64,000 nt of DNA from Gordonia sediminis (lineage in GTDB: Bacteria > Actinomycetota > Actinomycetes > Mycobacteriales > Mycobacteriaceae): the NCBI GenBank assembly GCA_004193205.1, contig RZUM01000001.1, forward strand, positions 1 to 64,000, read 5' to 3'. The notes below the pieces were generated by a model that was not told the DNA's origin, did no database searches, and saw only the letters and a program-made list of their open reading frames with translations. How positions within the stretch are numbered: position 1 is the stretch's first letter; every line of letters starts with the position of its first letter. The translations under genes were made by a program, and so were the position numbers. Positions 60,249 through 64,000 of the stretch are shown here, piece after piece.

Positions 60249-60616
60249 GCCCCCATGGTAGTCGAACACCTGTGCGAATAGTCGCACTGTGGTGAGTTAT
60301 CCACAGGCCAGTATGAAACCCGTAACACCTTATCCCTCAGAGGATTTGGTTTGTGTGTGCGGTGGCGACGCCCGCGCTGACCGAGCGCGCCACCCGCCGT
60401 GGCCTACCAGCTCAAGAAGGTCTCCGCCACCTCGACGAGGGAACCCACCGCGATCCCGAACGGGCCCTGACCACCTGGATCCGCCCCGCGCACAGCAGCG
60501 GAATACCGGAAATGAAGGACAGGAGCTTCGGTGTCGAATTGCACAGTGCCGCAAGGCTACCGGCGGCCGTCGCGGGGTCCCACCAGGCCGGGAACCGTGA
60601 CAGGGATCGAGAGAAG
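60249..60616. other. Intergenic region upstream of the HNH gene
   Basis: In 368 bases I see no gene. It includes the palindrome at 60272-60287, an isolated perfect DnaA-box sequence (60297-60305) and a stretch with open frames but no motif. It holds the 5' region of the HNH gene and the 3' flank of a tetR gene. Confidence 0.45.
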
Positions 60617-61246
60617 TCACGCCGGGTCGAGCGCCGCCAACAGCATCCGCGCCGCCGTCGCGATCAGCGCCGGCCGATCGGCCGTGGCCGGCCGCAGGAG
60701 CGCGATCCGCAGACACAGGTTCGCCGTGGCACCCATCGTGAGGAACACGAGGTCGTCGAGGGCGCGCTCGTCGAGGTCGGGTCGTAGTCGCGCCGGCAGG
60801 ATGCGGGCCAGGGGTATGAGGGGTTCCTCCACCTCGGCCCAGGCCTCGCCGAATTCGGCCTCCGCCGTCGAAGTCGCGACGCGGAGCACCGGATCGTGCT
60901 TCTCGAAGGCACCCGTCAGCGTCTCGACGATGATCACCATCGCCGCGCTCGGCTCGGCGTCCATGGCTCGGCCGACCCCGGTGGCCAGGGTGGTGGTGAT
61001 GTCGCGGACCGCATCGGCGCGCAACTCCTCGATGATCGCGTCCACATCGGCGAAATACCGGTACACGGTCCCGATGCTGACGTGAGCATGGTCGGCGATT
61101 TCTTGTGACGTCGGGCGCCGGCCAGGTCGACGACGCAACATCTCGACGGCCGAGTCGAGTAGTCGTCGTCGCATGTCAACGCTGCGATCCTGCTGCGGCC
61201 GGGCCCGCGTGCGCGAGCCGGCGGGGCGTCGTGGTGAACCGACCAT
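60617..61246 (-). CDS. TetR/AcrR family regulator divergent from MpaB/Lcp-like gene
   Basis: A 209-residue repressor. DNA-binding region SVDMRRRLLDSAVEMLRRRP, then EIADHAHVSIGTVYRYFADV (about residues 47-66). The start ATG 61246 sits 44 bases from the start of the divergent DUF2236 gene, so it very likely controls it; AGTGAATAGTAAGTGA between them is a possible operator. In rubber-degrading actinomycetes lcp has a neighbouring TetR-type repressor, which is a suggestive parallel. Confidence 0.82.
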   Translation of the reverse strand: MVGSPRRPAGSRTRARPQQDRSVDMRRRLLDSAVEMLRRRPGRRPTSQEIADHAHVSIGTVYRYFADVDAIIEELRADAVRDITTTLATGVGRAMDAEPSAAMVIIVETLTGAFEKHDPVLRVATSTAEAEFGEAWAEVEEPLIPLARILPARLRPDLDERALDDLVFLTMGATANLCLRIALLRPATADRPALIATAARMLLAALDPA

Positions 61247-61289
61247 AAAGTGAATAGTAAGTGAGGATTCCTCGTGTTTCACTGTCATC

Positions 61290-62486
61290 GTGGAGTCTGC
61301 AGCCCCGAGGGAACTGGTCAACGCCGACATCGCGATCGCTCGCTACCCGGTCGCGGGTGAGGTCTGGGTGTCATCGATGTGGTCGGGTGATCGGTTGGCC
61401 GACGCGGTCGTCGCCGACGAGTTCCCCGGGTCGTCGGCCACCGCGGCCGTCCGCGCCGCACTGGAGCACGGCATCTCCGCCGTCGACGATGCCCCGACCT
61501 CACTGGTCGAGCTGTTCGCCTTCCTCGACGACGAACCGGACTGGGTCGATCACGCGCGGCTCGACCGCGCCGCCGACGCGCTGATCCGCCACACCGCCGC
61601 CCTCGGGATCGTGCTCGGCGCGGCCTCGCTCCTGCGGGGTGCGGGCAACAGCATCGCCGGCAAGCCCCTGGTGCTGACCGGGCGGTACACGACGATGCCC
61701 GCCGTGCGCTCCGTCGAGGTCGGCGAATGGCTGCGGCATGTGATCGCGCCAGGCGGGATGCGCCGCGACGGAGCCGGGTTCGCCTACACCGTCCGCGTTC
61801 GGCTGATCCACGCCCACGTCCGCAGCGCCATGTATCGCCTCGGCACCTGGGACGAGCCGGCGTGGGGTGTGCCGATCCCCCAGCCCTTCATGGCATTCAC
61901 GATGGCCGAGTTCGGTCACATCGCGCTCGACGCGATGGCACGCCTCGGCGTGCGGTTCTCCGAGGACGAGCTCGACGCGATCTATCATCTCTGGCGCTAC
62001 GTCGGACACGTCATCGGCATGGAGCCCGACCTCAACCCCGTCGACGCCGCCGATCACATCCGCATCGAGGAGCTCTACCGGCTCACCTCACCCGGTCCCG
62101 ACGACTCCGACCGCGAGTTCGTCACCGCCCTCACCGACGACTACATCATCCCGGAACTCTCGGCCGTGCTGGCCGGGCCGCAACGGTTTCGCCACGCCGT
62201 CGCGGCGGGGTTGATGAACGGACTGCAGCGGGTGTTCCTCGGCGACGACGACGCCGACGCCCTGCACATCCCGGACACGCGACTCAAGCACGTGATCCGC
62301 CTCGCCGAACCCGCGATGGCGGGGTTCGGCCGAGCGCGGATTGCACTCCTCGGCGGTGCGCAACGTGTTTCGCGACGCGGGTATCGAGCGCGAGACGTCG
62401 AGATGACCCGAATGCGTGCGGCGTACGGTGTCACCCACGAACTCGTCGACGACGCGCCGTCTCCCGTGCCGGCACCGACGCACTGA
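61290..62486 (+). CDS. MpaB/Lcp-type oxygenase (DUF2236)
   Basis: A 398-residue DUF2236 protein. The family landmarks are RVRLIHAHVRSAMYR (about residues 170-184), in the region where latex-clearing protein has its Arg/Lys/Thr heme-pocket helix, and YVGHVIGMEPDL (about 237-248). Lcp proteins cleave polyisoprene with a b-type heme, but they carry a Tat signal; none is visible here, so this is an intracellular relative (MpaB-like) acting on an unknown, perhaps terpenoid or fatty, substrate. GTG 61290 is the start. Confidence 0.8.
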   Translation: MESAAPRELVNADIAIARYPVAGEVWVSSMWSGDRLADAVVADEFPGSSATAAVRAALEHGISAVDDAPTSLVELFAFLDDEPDWVDHARLDRAADALIRHTAALGIVLGAASLLRGAGNSIAGKPLVLTGRYTTMPAVRSVEVGEWLRHVIAPGGMRRDGAGFAYTVRVRLIHAHVRSAMYRLGTWDEPAWGVPIPQPFMAFTMAEFGHIALDAMARLGVRFSEDELDAIYHLWRYVGHVIGMEPDLNPVDAADHIRIEELYRLTSPGPDDSDREFVTALTDDYIIPELSAVLAGPQRFRHAVAAGLMNGLQRVFLGDDDADALHIPDTRLKHVIRLAEPAMAGFGRARIALLGGAQRVSRRGYRARDVEMTRMRAAYGVTHELVDDAPSPVPAPTH

Positions 62487-62514
62487 CCCACGGGCACGGC
62501 GAGGGGCGGCACCA

Positions 62515-63486
<972 letters not shown>

Positions 63487-63490
<4 letters not shown>

Positions 63491-64000
63491 CGGCGTACTC
63501 CTTCATTGGTCATGCCCACGTCGAGCATGGGCTCCTCGTGTCCGTCCAGCAGTGCCATCACCCGGTCGGCGGTGTATGGGGCCAGCAGAATCCCGTTGCG
63601 TCCGTGCCCGGTTGCCACCACGACGCGCTCGTCGATGCGTCGAATGACGGGAAGGCCGTCGGGAGAGCAGGGTCGCAGCCCCGCGCCGGCCTCGGCGAGT
63701 TCGTAGGTCCGCAGACCGGGCATCAGCTCGGTGGCGTCGGCGAGCAGGTCGAGCACCCCACCCACCTCGGGGGCTGTACTCGTCACCGAATACGGCTCGT
63801 ACTGTGTTGCACCGACGACGATCCCGTCCGCGCGCGGCACCAGATAGACGGCCCGACCGTGCAGACGCGCGCGGACCACGCGGGTCGGCGGCGGCACCGA
63901 CCAGTTCGTGCGCCGCAACCGCAGCACCTCCCCTTTCGCCGCATGCAGGGCCACTTCGGACACCAACGCTCGGCTGCCGAGCCCGGCCGCCACCAGCACC
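63487..64000 (-). CDS. thiO: Glycine oxidase ThiO, partial (N-terminus beyond the window)
   Basis: The C-terminal 170 residues or so of an FAD-dependent glycine oxidase, which makes the iminoglycine needed by ThiG. Visible marks are VYLVPRADGIVVGATQYEP (the DAO-family strand) and ATGHGRNGILLAPYTADRV near the C-terminus, the second FAD-contact motif. The gene runs off the right edge, so its start and any thiamine riboswitch upstream cannot be seen. Confidence 0.92.

Noticed and set aside
60297-60305. Perfect DnaA-box sequence TTATCCACA
   Set aside because: It is single. There is no cluster of boxes, no AT-rich unwinding region and no dnaA/dnaN nearby, so it is not an origin.

Overview
The window is about 64 kb of GC-rich actinobacterial chromosome. 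The gene content points to a mycolic-acid actinomycete (order Mycobacteriales), most likely Gordonia or a close relative. The clues are the ugd-dcd-tRNA-Gly(CCC) neighbourhood, which matches my memory of the mycobacterial udgA-dcd-glyU block, a DUF222/HNH gene of the REP13E12 type, a Ddn-like F420 protein, an Lcp/MpaB-type oxygenase, several TetR regulators, GTG starts and many ATGA-type gene overlaps. I cannot prove the genus from sequence reading alone.

Layout. 0.2-2.6 kb: UDP-glucose dehydrogenase, dCTP deaminase and tRNA-Gly. 2.9-4.5 kb: an exported PGRS-like glycine-repeat protein without a PE domain. 4.7-18.4 kb: mostly single metabolic and transport genes (double VOC protein, DHA2 drug exporter, MmgE/PrpD protein, CPBP protease, NhaC antiporter, lactate-oxidase-type flavoenzyme, cupin, a DUF1023 alpha/beta hydrolase coupled to a small unknown gene, Ddn-like protein, and an unusual P-type ATPase). 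18.7-21.3 kb: coupled gulonolactone-oxidase-like and PLP aldolase-like genes. 21.4-25.3 kb: a compact four-gene operon (DoxD-like membrane protein, atypical acyl-CoA dehydrogenase, signal-less PhnD-like binding-protein fold, and a radical SAM enzyme with a TusA-like N-terminus). I do not recognise this set and consider it the best candidate for an undescribed pathway. 25.3-29.3 kb: glycosyltransferase/TetR and TetR/OsmC pairs, each with readable operators, and a ferritin-like DUF2202 lipoprotein behind a CsoR-type palindrome.

29.4-31.1 kb looks like a small acquired segment, with T-rich third codon positions in part. It holds a Fic toxin with a VbhA-like antitoxin, and an unknown gene whose coding frame runs well upstream of its first usual start codon. 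31.1-37.5 kb: unknown protein, FAD monooxygenase-like protein, TPR-LuxR regulator, GltB-like FMN protein and an orphan D12-class adenine methyltransferase. 37.5-43.3 kb: a branched-chain amino acid-type ABC uptake system (livK, fused livHM, livG, livF) with a trailing tetR, a good promoter upstream of livK and a very stable hairpin after it. 43.5-49.3 kb: DHA2 exporter divergent from an alkylsulfatase, a GAP-family protein, and guanine deaminase. 49.3-58.7 kb: ATP-grasp protein, EamA-like protein, SCO6745 family, SnoaL-like protein, phosphoribosyltransferase, a large LAL regulator, an ABC-2 exporter pair and a small barrel protein. 59-62.5 kb: DUF222/HNH nuclease and a TetR/MpaB-Lcp pair. 62.5-64 kb: thiG, thiS and the 3' part of thiO, which runs off the window.

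Boundaries, motifs and repeats were read by eye. No database search or folding program was used, so family names rest on motif recognition.
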